From: an uncultured Desulfomonile sp.
GTDB lineage: Bacteria; Desulfobacterota; Desulfomonilia; Desulfomonilales; Desulfomonilaceae
Length of the DNA stretch: 64,000 bases
Assembly (NCBI GenBank): GCA_903952205.1
Contig: CAJBEZ010000104.1
Location: 1 to 64,000, forward strand
Direction of reading: 5' to 3'
The translations under genes and the position numbers were made by a program. Of this stretch, positions 55,356 through 64,000 are shown one piece after another. Numbering within the stretch: the stretch's first letter is position 1; every line of letters starts with the position of its first letter. The notes under the pieces are model-generated. The model was not told the origin of the DNA and ran no database searches. It worked only from the letters and a program-made list of their open reading frames with translations.

Positions 55356-56480
55356 TTAGAAAGAGGTTTCCGACAGGACGCTTTCTGCAATTATCTCATG
55401 CGCATGAATATTAGGATGCCTGTCAATAATAACTGATGGATTTTTTCCCCAATGATAATAGGCTTTCGCATATTCCTCCATTGAACTGGTTTTAAGTCGA
55501 TCTATCAAGACTGCCTGGGAATCAACCATTTTACTTTTCAGTTTCTTGAAAGATTCAGGCACGATGGTTAAAGTGTTGTCCATCCCCAGGACTACGATAA
55601 CCATATTGGAGCCGTGTCGGGAACATATAGATTCAATCTCTAGATATGCCGACCGGACTATCTTTTCAGTATCCTGTTCAGGTGTTGGCACGAGCGCCAG
55701 GGATTCTTTCAACCGGACAAGACTTGAGTGCAAAAGGTCATGCGCAATCGATGGAAACTTTCGGCTTAGGCTGAAATTCAAGAAGTCGCCAAATGTGTGA
55801 TGAGAATGGCGGAAAACTTCAAAGTCCAGATCGAAAATAGCGCTCATAAAATCGGGCCTGTGAATTTTGATACTGCCTTCTGGGCCGGAAACGAAGTATG
55901 GATGGGGAAGTAGCCCAAAAAAACTTGGAGCGTAACGAAGCCTGGATCGATCAACAAGCCATGGCGAATACTGTACTAGAACAGTTTTTGGCTTAAATGC
56001 CGGAATAATCTGTCTTGCCAGAGTCACCATCTCTGCAAGACCGTAACTGCATCGCCCGGCGTTCAATGGGCTCACTCCCATTTTTTTGGCCAATTGACTG
56101 CAATATGTATGTTCGGATGGAACGCCAAAACCGAAAGTGAAACTGCAACCTAGCGCTAGAAGACTGTCCACATGACTTCTGGGGGAGCCTAATTGGCCAG
56201 GCGAGCCTACAGAGGCAATACGAAATCCATTGCAGTCGTAATAAACTGGAATTTTGACATCCTTGGAGAGGATCGTCATTCCATTTGAACAAGGAATGGG
56301 AACATATCCGAGCGCGGCGTCAAGTTTGTGCACCGAGCCAATCCACCCCGTAGAACAGGTCTTTATGCTTATCCAGTGCAAGTATGAAAAATAGAAAGAA
56401 ACGACTAAAATGAGTGAAATGACAATCACGATTCCGGAAATCGCGCGCCTTAAAATAATCCATGATAGCCTATCGCTCAT
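55356..56480 (-). CDS. Membrane-anchored SGNH/GDSL-like protein (type D)
   Basis: A 374-residue protein with one N-terminal membrane helix (GIVIVISLILVVSFYF) and a periplasmic domain. The first block is LLALGCSFTFGFGVPSEH, where the Ser is placed as in SGNH enzymes. The C-terminal DRHPNIHAHEIIAESVL matches the D-x-HPN-x-x-G type seen in AlgX/AlgJ-like and related acyltransferases. The Asn block is weak (LVQYSPWLVDRS). Start ATG has GGGGGGAAG upstream. It is the fifth SGNH-type protein of the region and lies just downstream of gyrA on the same strand. Confidence 0.7.
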   Translation of the reverse strand: MSDRLSWIILRRAISGIVIVISLILVVSFYFSYLHWISIKTCSTGWIGSVHKLDAALGYVPIPCSNGMTILSKDVKIPVYYDCNGFRIASVGSPGQLGSPRSHVDSLLALGCSFTFGFGVPSEHTYCSQLAKKMGVSPLNAGRCSYGLAEMVTLARQIIPAFKPKTVLVQYSPWLVDRSRLRYAPSFFGLLPHPYFVSGPEGSIKIHRPDFMSAIFDLDFEVFRHSHHTFGDFLNFSLSRKFPSIAHDLLHSSLVRLKESLALVPTPEQDTEKIVRSAYLEIESICSRHGSNMVIVVLGMDNTLTIVPESFKKLKSKMVDSQAVLIDRLKTSSMEEYAKAYYHWGKNPSVIIDRHPNIHAHEIIAESVLSETSF

Positions 56481-56506
56481 CTTCCCCCCACTAAATATTC
56501 TGGATT

Positions 56507-58978
56507 TTACTCAGGCGTTACATCATCCTCTTGAAAAGTCCTGTCGTCTTCTTCAGTTGAGTCAGCCCGAGCTATGTCCACAACTTGTTCTCCCGGGTCC
56601 ATTCTCACCAGAGTTCTTCCCTGGGTGATCCTTCCTATAACGGAGATTTCCTCCATCCTCAACCTGATAATTTTTGCCCCCGTCGTCAGAATCAGGATGT
56701 GGTCGGAATCTTCGACAACCCTTACTGCAACAACGTCTCCACTTTTCGGTGTTGTCCTTATGGTAATGACGCCTTGTCCGCCCCTGTTGATAGGTGGATA
56801 TTCTTTTAATGATGTTCGCTTACCCAAACCGTTTGCGGTAATAGTGAGTAGAGTCCTGGACTCATCTGAGATAACTCCCATTGCAATTACCGCGTCCCCC
56901 TGGCGCATGCGTATTCCTGTCACACCTCTGGCCTGGCGGCCCATAGGTCTGATTTGATCTTCCTGGAACCTTATTGCCTTGCCCTTACGAGAGACAAGGA
57001 GTATGTGATCATGCCCGCAGGTCAGGTTAACATCGATAAGCTGGTCATCCTGATCAATTGTCAGGGCAATTACACCCGTGGACCTCGGTCTTGAGAATTC
57101 AGCGATAGAAGTCTTCTTGATCTTGCCTTTTGCAGAGACCATGGTGACGAAGCCTTCCTGGCTTAGTTCCGGAATAGACAGCACTTTCTTTATGGTTTCA
57201 GTTTCGTCGAGTTTCAATAGATTCACTATCGCCCGACCTCGACTGTAAGGGCTTTCCTCTGGAAGTTGAAACACCCGGAGCCAATGAACTCGTCCACGAG
57301 TTGAGAAACAAAGAAGAACATCATGGGATGAAGTGAAAAGAATTTGATTAACAACATCCTCACTGGCTGTTTTTGCTCCAATACGACCTTTTCCACCCGG
57401 TTTCTGTGACTTGTAAACGGACGCGGGAACTCGTTTCACATAACCTTTGCTGGAGAATGTAACCACAACATCTTCTCTTGGAATAAGGTCCTCATCCAAG
57501 ACATCAGAGTCCTCATCCTCGAGTATTTCGGTGAGGCGATCGTCGCCAAATTGATCTCTAACTTCTGTCAACTCGGAAACCACTACCTCAAGGATCTTAT
57601 CGTCCGACGCCAGTAGGGATTCGAGTTCATTGATCTTTGCAAGGATTTCTTTGAGTTCCTGGAGAATTTTATCTCTTTCCAACCCGGTAAGTCTCTGAAG
57701 CCTCATATCCAATATAGCCTGAGCCTGAATCTGGGTTAGACCAAAATTAGCCATCAAGGCTTCGCGAGCGTTTTGGGGATCCGGAGATTCCCTGATTGTC
57801 CTAATGACTACATCAAGGTTATCAAGAGCTATCCTGAGACCATCGAGTATGTGTGCGCGCTCCCTGGCCCTGGCCAATTCAAACCTGGTCCTTCTGATAA
57901 CCACTTCTCGTCTAAAATCGATAAAACCCTGCAGTATTTCCTTGAGATTGAGGGTTCGCGGGCGCCCATTGTTGACACACAGCAGTTGTATCCCGAAGTT
58001 AGTCTGTAATTGGGTATGCTTAAGCAGTTGATTTAAAACGACTTCAGGATTTTCATCTCTCTTCAGTTCAAAAACGACTCGCATGCCGTGACGGTCCGAC
58101 TCATCCCTGATGTCTCTAATGCCAGGTATCTTCTTGTCTTTGACGAGTTCCGCAACGTTCTCCACCATCCTCGCTTTATTGACCATATAAGGGATTTCCG
58201 TAACTGCAATTCGTTGATAACCCTTGCCGGCATCCTCGATTTGCGTTCTTGCCCTCATGCGGACAGAGCCTCTACCTGTGTGGTATGCTTCGGTAATTCC
58301 TTTCGATCCAATTATGAATCCCTGGGTTGGAAAATCAGGACCCGGCATGAAACGCATCAGTTCTCTTATCGAAGCTTCTGGATTTTCGATAAGGTGAATG
58401 GTTGCGTTGATGGTCTCAGTAAGATTGTGAGGCGGAATATTGGTAGCCATTCCTACTGCGATTCCTTGCGAACCATTCACGAGTAGGGCCGGGAATCGAG
58501 CTGGAAGGACGACCGGTTCCTGCTGTGTATTATCGTAGTTTGGAATAAAGTTAACTGTTTCCTTGTCCAGATCTTCAAGGACCGCCTGACAAATCTTGGC
58601 CATTCGCACTTCTGTGTAACGCATCGCCGCCGCAGCGTCCCCATCTACACTTCCAAAGTTTCCCTGACCGTCAATGAGAGGATATCTCATTGAAAAAGGC
58701 TGGGCCATTCTTACCATTGAATCATAAACCGCCGTGTCGCCGTGCGGATGGTACTGACCTATCACATCTCCAACCCCCCTGGCGGCCTTCCGGTATGGAC
58801 GGTTCCAGAAGTTGCCGGCTCTGTGCAAGGCATACAGTATGCGCCGGTGTACCGGTTTAAGGCCATCACGCAGATCGGGCAGGGCACGCCCTACGATTAC
58901 ACTCATTGCGTAATCCAGGTAAGATTTCTGGATCTCTTCTTCAATCCCCACTGTGACAATCTCGCCAGATTTAGCCAA
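56507..58978 (-). CDS. gyrA: DNA gyrase subunit A
   Basis: Breaks and rejoins DNA to introduce negative supercoils with GyrB. The catalytic Tyr is near residue 121 in [13 protein letters not shown]; the quinolone-region motif [10 protein letters not shown] has Thr where many species have Ser. The C-terminal beta-pinwheel has the GyrA-box-like [11 protein letters not shown], which favours GyrA over ParC. I place the start at the TTG at 58978, which has AAGGA upstream, giving 823 residues; the frame is open to a GTG at 59041, which lacks such a site. A DE-rich tail ends the protein ([13 protein letters not shown]). gyrB is not in the window. Confidence 0.94.
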   Translation of the reverse strand: MAKSGEIVTVGIEEEIQKSYLDYAMSVIVGRALPDLRDGLKPVHRRILYALHRAGNFWNRPYRKAARGVGDVIGQYHPHGDTAVYDSMVRMAQPFSMRYPLIDGQGNFGSVDGDAAAAMRYTEVRMAKICQAVLEDLDKETVNFIPNYDNTQQEPVVLPARFPALLVNGSQGIAVGMATNIPPHNLTETINATIHLIENPEASIRELMRFMPGPDFPTQGFIIGSKGITEAYHTGRGSVRMRARTQIEDAGKGYQRIAVTEIPYMVNKARMVENVAELVKDKKIPGIRDIRDESDRHGMRVVFELKRDENPEVVLNQLLKHTQLQTNFGIQLLCVNNGRPRTLNLKEILQGFIDFRREVVIRRTRFELARARERAHILDGLRIALDNLDVVIRTIRESPDPQNAREALMANFGLTQIQAQAILDMRLQRLTGLERDKILQELKEILAKINELESLLASDDKILEVVVSELTEVRDQFGDDRLTEILEDEDSDVLDEDLIPREDVVVTFSSKGYVKRVPASVYKSQKPGGKGRIGAKTASEDVVNQILFTSSHDVLLCFSTRGRVHWLRVFQLPEESPYSRGRAIVNLLKLDETETIKKVLSIPELSQEGFVTMVSAKGKIKKTSIAEFSRPRSTGVIALTIDQDDQLIDVNLTCGHDHILLVSRKGKAIRFQEDQIRPMGRQARGVTGIRMRQGDAVIAMGVISDESRTLLTITANGLGKRTSLKEYPPINRGGQGVITIRTTPKSGDVVAVRVVEDSDHILILTTGAKIIRLRMEEISVIGRITQGRTLVRMDPGEQVVDIARADSTEEDDRTFQEDDVTPE

Positions 58979-59089
58979 AACTGATTCCTTCCGTATATCT
59001 CTGACGGGTAAACCCCGAAATTTCACTTGGCATATTAACACACTAGCCGGTTATTGACCAAGATGGAGTTTGATTCCCTTTGAATTGGT

Positions 59090-59119
59090 TTGACATAATA
59101 ATCCAAAGTATGAAATAAT
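59090..59119 (+). promoter_or_regulatory. Probable sigma-70 promoter for the small exported protein
   Basis: TTGACA (59090-59095) is followed after 18 bases by AATAAT (59114-59119), about 32 bases before the ATG at 59152. The -35 is perfect and the -10 differs from consensus at one base. The gene behind it also has a strong GGAGG site. Confidence 0.5.
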
Positions 59120-59151
59120 TAAACGGTTTAATATATTTTGGAGGTCCTGGG

Positions 59152-59490
59152 ATGGATAGAATACTGAAAATGGGCGTCTGCCTAGCGCTCGTAGTGGTTA
59201 TTTCCTGTCCTGCTCTTGTTCTGGCCAAAGCCGGCAGAGACTCAAACATATCAAGCGTCCCCGCCAAAGTCTATGACGGGGGAGCGCGAGTCTTGGATAA
59301 GACAGAAGGAATTCTTAACCAATGCCTTAAGTCGACATTCAGTCTTTTCAATCCTTGTCTGGATGTTGTCAAGATGTGCACGGATGTCGTTTTGAAACCG
59401 TTGAACTATCCCTTCAACTATGTGGAGAACAAGATTTACAAGCCTAAGCATAATAGACATTTAGATATTCCGTCTCCACAAAAACCTTAG
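59152..59490 (+). CDS. Small exported protein of unknown function
   Basis: A 112-residue protein that begins with a clear signal peptide (KMGVCLALVVVISCPALVLAKA), cleaved probably after ALVLA. The mature part is about 85 residues with three cysteines (NQCLKSTFSLFNPCLDVVKMC), which may form a disulfide or bind a ligand, and a basic C-terminus. I do not recognise the family. GGAGG precedes the ATG. It is divergent from gyrA and is followed by a lytic transglycosylase gene. Confidence 0.7.
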   Translation: MDRILKMGVCLALVVVISCPALVLAKAGRDSNISSVPAKVYDGGARVLDKTEGILNQCLKSTFSLFNPCLDVVKMCTDVVLKPLNYPFNYVENKIYKPKHNRHLDIPSPQKP

Positions 59491-59597
59491 TCGCCGAAAC
59501 GGAGACGAGTTATTTCAAAAGAGGGGTTTGAGGAGTTCGGCGCTTAAGCATTGGATCACAAACGGTCCAAATTAGGCGCCAATTTGGAGGGTGTTTG

Positions 59598-60191
59598 ATG
59601 GCGAGGGTCATGGTGTGCGTATTTGGCGCCCTATGTTTGGTTCTGTTTCCAATGTTCGCAAGAGCTGATGGCAAAATTCATTCCAATGGCATAGCGATTT
59701 GTTCGGTAATAATAAATGACATGACCGAGGGGAGAGTCTCGTTGAGACAGTCCCAGGAAATGGCCACCGCCATAGCCAATGCAGGTAACAGGCACTTTGG
59801 CAGGATTACCTGCGGGGATATGTGGTTATATATGGCAATAGTATTCGTTGAAAGTGGATTTAGAAACAACATAGTTAATTATGAAAACTGTAGAGGAATG
59901 TTTCAGGTTCATGCGCCATCATGGGCGTCGAAATTCGGCATTAGGTACGCGGATCTTTTGAATCTTGAAACCAACGCTGAATGTGGTATCCAGGTCTTCA
60001 AATATTACCTAAATTTATACGGTAATGTTGTCCAAGCCTTAAGCGCATATAACAGCGATCACCCTTACGCTTCAAGGAGATACGCCCTAGCGGTGCTGGC
60101 AACTAGAGAAAAAATCAAGAACCGCTACCTCAAATTGTATCGCGCTTATCGCGACGCTCCAATGCTGGTAACTATAACTTCTTTGAAATAG
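59598..60191 (+). CDS. Exported lytic transglycosylase (SLT domain)
   Basis: A 197-residue periplasmic enzyme that would cleave peptidoglycan between MurNAc and GlcNAc. It has a signal peptide (VMVCVFGALCLVLFPMFARA) and one SLT domain with the catalytic Glu in MAIVFVESGFRNN and the CRGMFQVHAPSW motif (GxMQV-like). The AYNSDHPYA segment corresponds to the AYNAG motif. I chose the ATG at 59598, with GGAGGG upstream, over a TTG three bases earlier. Such single-domain enzymes also serve secretion systems and pili, but no such genes are adjacent. Confidence 0.85.
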   Translation: MARVMVCVFGALCLVLFPMFARADGKIHSNGIAICSVIINDMTEGRVSLRQSQEMATAIANAGNRHFGRITCGDMWLYMAIVFVESGFRNNIVNYENCRGMFQVHAPSWASKFGIRYADLLNLETNAECGIQVFKYYLNLYGNVVQALSAYNSDHPYASRRYALAVLATREKIKNRYLKLYRAYRDAPMLVTITSLK

Positions 60192-60253
60192 CTATTCCCA
60201 CTTGTTAGAATTAAAATATAGTCACCCCAAAACCACAGTTTCGAGAGTTATGA

Positions 60254-60490
60254 TTATCTTGGAGGACCATACATAAAAGGACTGGCGATTGATCCAATAA
60301 GATCATACGGATTGACTGGCGTGGGATTGTGATCAGCGGGAATGTAGGGATCGTGTCCCATGGGATAACAGGAGGATACCGGCCCGTTGGGTGGCGCGAC
60401 ATATTGGGGTAGGCAACTTACGCAGCCTGAAAGCCACAATATGTTCATTAATAGTAATATGATCAAAAAATTTGTTATAATTCTCTTCAT
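60254..60490 (-). CDS. Small lipoprotein of unknown function
   Basis: A 78-residue protein with a lipoprotein signal peptide (IITNFLIILLLMNILWLSGC; the Cys after LSG would be lipidated). The mature part is short and rich in Pro, Tyr and Gly (QYVAPPNGPVSSCYPMGHD), with two further cysteines. The ribosome-binding site is weak, and a GTG at 60502 is possible. It converges with the transglycosylase gene. Function unknown. Confidence 0.55.
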   Translation of the reverse strand: MKRIITNFLIILLLMNILWLSGCVSCLPQYVAPPNGPVSSCYPMGHDPYIPADHNPTPVNPYDLIGSIASPFMYGPPR

Positions 60491-60631
60491 GTCATCGCAC
60501 ACTAAAATTATAAAACTATTTTAACCTTTAAAGTTGTTTTGATCAAGGCAAAAATGTAATCTTTCTCCCATTCCTAATTATTGCAGCATTTGACGGCGCT
60601 AATCAAAAAAGTCTTTATTCAATCTGCACAC

Positions 60632-61672
60632 TTAATCTCGCAAATGAAAAACGGAAGGACTCTCTGGATAAATCTCGGTTTTCCCTGCTTGGTCCACCAT
60701 AAGGCATGAAATATTTGGATGTTTCCCCAGGAAAAGTTTGGCCTTGTCTGGTCCGAGCACGAAAACCGCGGCCGAGAAACCATCGGCTCGAAAACCATCG
60801 GGAGCGACTATGGTTACGGATTTGAATCCGGAGGCTGGATATCCGGTTGAGGGATCTAAAATGTGATGATATTGTTTACCATCTTTTTCAAGAACTCTTT
60901 CATAATCGCCTGAGGTAAACACCGCGCTGCTTTCTATATTTACCACCGCTTCTATCCGACCTTTGTCCCCAGGGTCCTGAATACCGATTTTCCAGGGTGT
61001 TCCGTCCCCCTTTCCCCCAAACGCCATTATATCTCCACCGGCGTTCAACAAAGCCGCCATAACACCCTTGGCCTTGAGAATTTCTTCAGCCCTGTTAAGA
61101 GCATAGCCTTTTGCTATGCCTCCAAGATCCAGGGCCATTCCTTCCTCCGGCAAGAAAACTTCATTCTTGTCGGGTATTATCTCAACTTTCCGCCAATTAA
61201 CTTTTTTTCTAGCCTCTTTTATTTCAGATTCATCTGGTAAACGGGGCCCTTCAGGTCCACTGAAGTTCCAGAGTCTCGATAGGGCTCCAATGGTAGGGTC
61301 AAAGGCCCCGCCAGTAAGTTCAGAGATTTCTAGGCTTCTTTGAATGAGTGAGACAAGTTCCGGATCTACCTTTGTTGGAGAATGCCCGGCATTATTGTTG
61401 ATTCGGTTCAGGTCTGATTCTTTATGAAAAGAGGTCAAATCTTCGACACGTTTAATTTCTGTTAACGCTGCCTCGGCAGATTCTTTCAGTTGATTCTGGC
61501 GCCCGATTACATTGACTTCGACAAGTGTCCCCATGAGTATTCTGCCGACTTTCAAACTGGAATTCGAGCTTTTTTCAGAACACGAAACGACGAAAAAAAT
61601 AGTTGAGATACTGAGTAAGAATGCAATTGACATACGTCGCCTAAAACTGTTCAAATTTTGTCTGAAGCGCAT
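60632..61672 (-). CDS. apbE: FAD:protein FMN transferase (ApbE)
   Basis: Attaches FMN covalently to Thr in target proteins such as Na+-translocating NADH dehydrogenase or Rnf subunits, on the periplasmic side. The 346 residues start with a lipoprotein signal (LLSISTIFFVVSC). Conserved parts are LMGTLVEVNV, the SGGAFDPTIGALSRLWNF region, MALDLGGIAKGYALNRA and the metal-binding NAGGDIMAFGG; HHILDPSTGYPASG is also typical. No Rnf or Nqr gene is in the window. Its start overlaps the end of the transporter gene upstream by 22 bases. Confidence 0.93.
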   Translation of the reverse strand: MRFRQNLNSFRRRMSIAFLLSISTIFFVVSCSEKSSNSSLKVGRILMGTLVEVNVIGRQNQLKESAEAALTEIKRVEDLTSFHKESDLNRINNNAGHSPTKVDPELVSLIQRSLEISELTGGAFDPTIGALSRLWNFSGPEGPRLPDESEIKEARKKVNWRKVEIIPDKNEVFLPEEGMALDLGGIAKGYALNRAEEILKAKGVMAALLNAGGDIMAFGGKGDGTPWKIGIQDPGDKGRIEAVVNIESSAVFTSGDYERVLEKDGKQYHHILDPSTGYPASGFKSVTIVAPDGFRADGFSAAVFVLGPDKAKLFLGKHPNISCLMVDQAGKTEIYPESPSVFHLRD

Positions 61673-62571
61673 GTGGATCTCGAGAAAAGTATTTTTATTG
61701 GAATTATCATAGTGAAAAAAGGAAACATATAAACTGCCGCAAGCGTTGGAGACAACGGCCCAAAAAAATATGAAGAAAAAACAATAACAAGAACATTATT
61801 CATGATCGCAAAACTTATTCCGGATGCGAGTTTTTCTTTGTGCCCCCCTTTGTTGATAAGAGCGAAACCCACCAAATAATAAATTGCTGATAGAACGTAT
61901 GCAACGATTACACAGGACACAATGACGCTGGGACTCTGGAAGAAAAAATGGGAATATTTGGAGAATACACCCAAATTGATCGCAGCGAAAATAATCAGCG
62001 AAACAGGAAAATGAAATACAAGGATTCGGTCCAGGAAGTCCATGCAAAACCGTCTTGCCAAAAGCACCCCAAACATGGGCACAAAAACCACCATTGCCAG
62101 TAATCTCACCATTGAATCGAGAGGAATATGAACTTCCGCTCCGGCTAGAATCTTTAGAAGAGCCGGCAACGAGAAAGGAGCAATCAAGGAGGTTACAATA
62201 ACCATACGTAGAACCGGCGCCACTTCCGTTTCCAGTAGATTAGCCATGAACGGGGCCACTACTCCAGTAGAAATCCCCGATAAAAGAAGCACAGGGATTG
62301 CAAAATCCGGAAAGAGCCAATTCGTGATCCAATAAAGGATCGCAGGCAAAAGGATCAGCTTGAATGAAACCAATACGACCAGACGTTTAAGAGCCGTTGA
62401 GGATGTATCCAGGAGGGAATCAAACTTGATCCTGGAAAAGCTCAAGAACATCAGAAACATCATAAAATAAAGGGGGTACGGTCTAAAAGGAGCGCACAGA
62501 TCTGGTAGGAAAATGGCTAATCCTGCGGACACGAATATTACAATCAGGAGAATAAGGTCATTTAACCTCAC
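61651..62571 (-). CDS. Bile acid:sodium symporter (BASS) family transporter
   Basis: A 306-residue membrane protein with about nine or ten helices, of the BASS superfamily (YfeH/PanS-like). The pattern GISTGVVAPFMANLLETEVAP lies at the broken-helix region that binds substrate and sodium. The substrate could be a 2-keto acid, a sulfated compound or another organic anion and is not clear. Its 3' end overlaps the start of apbE by 22 bases, which suggests one transcript. Confidence 0.8.
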   Translation of the reverse strand: MRLNDLILLIVIFVSAGLAIFLPDLCAPFRPYPLYFMMFLMFLSFSRIKFDSLLDTSSTALKRLVVLVSFKLILLPAILYWITNWLFPDFAIPVLLLSGISTGVVAPFMANLLETEVAPVLRMVIVTSLIAPFSLPALLKILAGAEVHIPLDSMVRLLAMVVFVPMFGVLLARRFCMDFLDRILVFHFPVSLIIFAAINLGVFSKYSHFFFQSPSVIVSCVIVAYVLSAIYYLVGFALINKGGHKEKLASGISFAIMNNVLVIVFSSYFFGPLSPTLAAVYMFPFFTMIIPIKILFSRSTCASDKI

Positions 62572-62651
62572 TACTTGATCTCCAATTGGTTTGCCACGCC
62601 CATGTTAGACCGTGACTAAATCAGAACAGGATATTGTCGAATTCAGGAGAG

Positions 62652-63071
62652 CTAGTCTACCGAGGTCTTTGTCCATAACATCAACCCCGTGGCCTCGTCG
62701 TATTGTCTGACCATGATAGGTCCGCTGGATTCCGTTCCATAGAGTTCCGCTGCGAATATAAGTGAACCTTCTCCAAGGTGTCCTCCCAAGCACTGAAAAT
62801 TTTGATCTGACACAACGATGTGGGCATGAGCGAATATCTGTCCATCTTTTTCTGAAATGTTTCCCACACAGGAGACAATTTCATAGGCGCCGTGAAACTC
62901 TCTAAAACTATATCGACGATCGATTGGGTCATAAAAGCCGATGACCACTTTCGTTAGCGCCCCGATCAAAACAAATGATCCGGTTTTAATTGATCTTGAT
63001 AGAAATTCGTCGGTTATAGCCTTCAAGATGTCTTCTCCCTTGGGGAGCCTGGCCAAAAAATTCAATTCCAT
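62652..63071 (-). CDS. PPC/DUF296-domain protein
   Basis: A 139-residue single-domain protein of the PPC (plants and prokaryotes conserved, DUF296) family. The pattern SFVLIGALTKVVIGFYD, the EIVSCVGNIS strand, AHAHIVVSD and CLGGHLGEGSLIFAAELY match the family, where the His residues bind metal. In plants the domain occurs in AT-hook proteins; in bacteria its role is unclear. The ATG at 63071 follows AAGGAG; the longer frame to 63146 lacks such a site. It is divergent from the zinc-ribbon gene by about 100 bases. Confidence 0.85.
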   Translation of the reverse strand: MELNFLARLPKGEDILKAITDEFLSRSIKTGSFVLIGALTKVVIGFYDPIDRRYSFREFHGAYEIVSCVGNISEKDGQIFAHAHIVVSDQNFQCLGGHLGEGSLIFAAELYGTESSGPIMVRQYDEATGLMLWTKTSVD

Positions 63072-63169
63072 ATTTTTCTCCTTAAGAAATTCTTTTGTAA
63101 TCAATGGACGTGAAGGCCCTGCAATTGTAAGATAAACTAAAGACAAACTCTTACCGCGGGAGGCGTTAT

Positions 63170-63463
63170 ATGAAAAGAGGTTTTTGTCATCATTGCGGCC
63201 AATCCCTGGAATTCGATGATAAGGTTTTTCGTAATGACACCTGTCCTAAGTGTGGGTCGGACATTTACTGCTGTCTCAATTGCTCGGAATATGATGAGAC
63301 GGCCTCTAACAATTGTATAGAGCCGCAATCTGAGAGAATTTCAGTTAAGGACCGTAGAAATTTCTGCGACTATTTTGACTTGTCCCCCAAGCAAACCTCG
63401 GGGAAATCAAAGGACAAAGCTGAAGAAGCAAAAAAAAAGCTGGAGGCTCTCTTCAAGAAATAG
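63170..63463 (+). CDS. Small zinc-ribbon protein
   Basis: A 97-residue protein with two Cys pairs (FCHHCGQ and CPKCGSD), then CCLNCSEYDE and a later Cys pair (NNCIEP, FCDYFDL), suggesting one or two zinc sites. The C-terminal 30 residues are charged and Lys-rich (KAEEAKKKLEALFKK). GGGAGG precedes the ATG. The fold resembles small prokaryotic rubredoxin-like or ribbon proteins; the role is unknown. It is convergent with the rsfS gene. Confidence 0.75.
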   Translation: MKRGFCHHCGQSLEFDDKVFRNDTCPKCGSDIYCCLNCSEYDETASNNCIEPQSERISVKDRRNFCDYFDLSPKQTSGKSKDKAEEAKKKLEALFKK

Positions 63464-63540
63464 AATATTGTCTTTAGGTTAAAACCGCTAAGGAGAATAT
63501 TCCCCTTGAAAACTTCAGGCGCTGCTCAGAATCATGTGAC

Positions 63541-63978
63541 TTAAAAGTCGAACGAATCATCATCCAGAAAAGAGTCTTCCACTGCTTGAATTTCTTTAAG
63601 AATCTCAGGAGGCAATTCTTCTTTAGGCGCATCACGCCAGAGACCTTCCAGGTCATAAAATTCTCGGGCTGAATCTTGAAAAATGTGAACTACGACCTCT
63701 CCAAAATCCAGCAGGACCCAGTTGCCCTGAGTTAAGCCCTCAACGGAATAGATCCGGGCGCCATCTGTACGCGCATCAGCGATGATTCCGTCTGCTATGG
63801 CGGTAACATGTCTCGCAGATCTTCCTGAAACAATCAGAAAATAGTCCGCAATCGCCGTCAACTGATTCAGTCTGAGAAGAATAGGGCGCGTAGCTTTCTT
63901 TGATAAAGCCGCATTAAGAAACCTTTGCGCTTTTTCTCTGGAATGTGCGATTGTTAAGTTTTTAGAAGTTTTTTTCAT
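63541..63978 (-). CDS. rsfS: Ribosomal silencing factor RsfS
   Basis: Binds ribosomal protein uL14 and blocks joining of the two ribosomal subunits when nutrients are scarce. The 145 residues show the RsfS/Iojap core: LTAIADYFLIVSGRSARHVTAI, then EGLTQGNWVLLDFGEVVVHIFQDSAREFYDLEGLW. It has an extra acidic C-terminal tail of about 30 residues (AVEDSFLDDDSFDF). The usual neighbour nadD would lie beyond the window edge upstream. Confidence 0.95.
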   Translation of the reverse strand: MKKTSKNLTIAHSREKAQRFLNAALSKKATRPILLRLNQLTAIADYFLIVSGRSARHVTAIADGIIADARTDGARIYSVEGLTQGNWVLLDFGEVVVHIFQDSAREFYDLEGLWRDAPKEELPPEILKEIQAVEDSFLDDDSFDF

Positions 63979-64000
63979 TAGTGATTGGATCCCTGCACGG

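Noticed and set aside
63463-63502. GAATATT/AATATTC pair between convergent zinc-ribbon and rsfS genes as a terminator
   Set aside because: Seven A/T-rich pairs with an internal loop and no T tract; too weak to call.
1-64000. CRISPR arrays, tRNA or rRNA genes, insertion sequences, prophage
   Set aside because: No regular spaced repeats, no cloverleaf candidates, no transposase or integrase motif were noticed on reading; a tRNA or CRISPR scan would be needed to exclude them fully.

Overview
The window looks like chromosome from an anaerobic deltaproteobacterium-type bacterium (Desulfobacterota; a Syntrophobacter/Desulfomonile-like lineage is my best guess). This is inferred from gene content: a CheB-CheR-PAS fusion, PAS-rich hybrid kinases, a LIV-type transporter joined to an acyl-CoA ligase, and murA next to hisB-hisH. 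No rRNA, tRNA, CRISPR array, transposase or phage gene was recognised. Coding density is high and both strands are used.

Layout. 1-4.6 kb: a CheB-CheR-PAS fusion cut by the window edge, a pentanucleotide tandem repeat in its upstream region, a heme catalase preceded by a broken Fur/PerR-type repressor fragment, and a TatA-like gene. 4.8-9.0 kb: a CDF metal transporter and a three-gene DevBCA/MacAB-like exporter. 9.2-15.1 kb: a large membrane hybrid histidine kinase and an apparently solitary beta-class DNA methyltransferase with a long C-terminal extension. 15.4-22.0 kb: one transcription unit for a branched-chain-amino-acid-type ABC transporter (livKHMGF order) plus an AMP-forming acyl-CoA ligase, with an intercistronic hairpin after the binding protein and a strong terminator at the end. 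22.1-29.2 kb (minus strand): a small unknown protein, a PAS histidine kinase, and a five-gene exporter resembling YbhGFSR with YbhF split into two ATPase genes. 29.6-32.7 kb: a SWIM-SNF2 helicase. 32.8-35.3 kb: murA, hisB, hisH.

35.3-56.5 kb is the most unusual part. It holds five membrane-anchored SGNH/GDSL-type proteins, two of them close paralogues. It also has a B12-binding-type radical SAM enzyme, two SAM methyltransferases, an FAD-dependent amine-oxidase/mutase-like protein, three polytopic GT-C-type glycosyltransferases (two are a tandem pair of equal length), a 790-residue GAF-like protein of unknown role, an LptF-type permease and a PAP2 phosphatase. Together they suggest a locus that builds or decorates a cell-surface glycan or lipid on the periplasmic side. 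That function is inferred from the families; no substrate can be read from the sequence.

56.5-64 kb: gyrA, three small exported proteins (one a lytic transglycosylase), ApbE, a BASS-family transporter, a PPC/DUF296 protein, a zinc-ribbon protein and the ribosomal silencing factor RsfS. Several starts were moved from the longest reading frame to a position supported by a ribosome-binding site, a 4-base overlap, or agreement with a paralogue.
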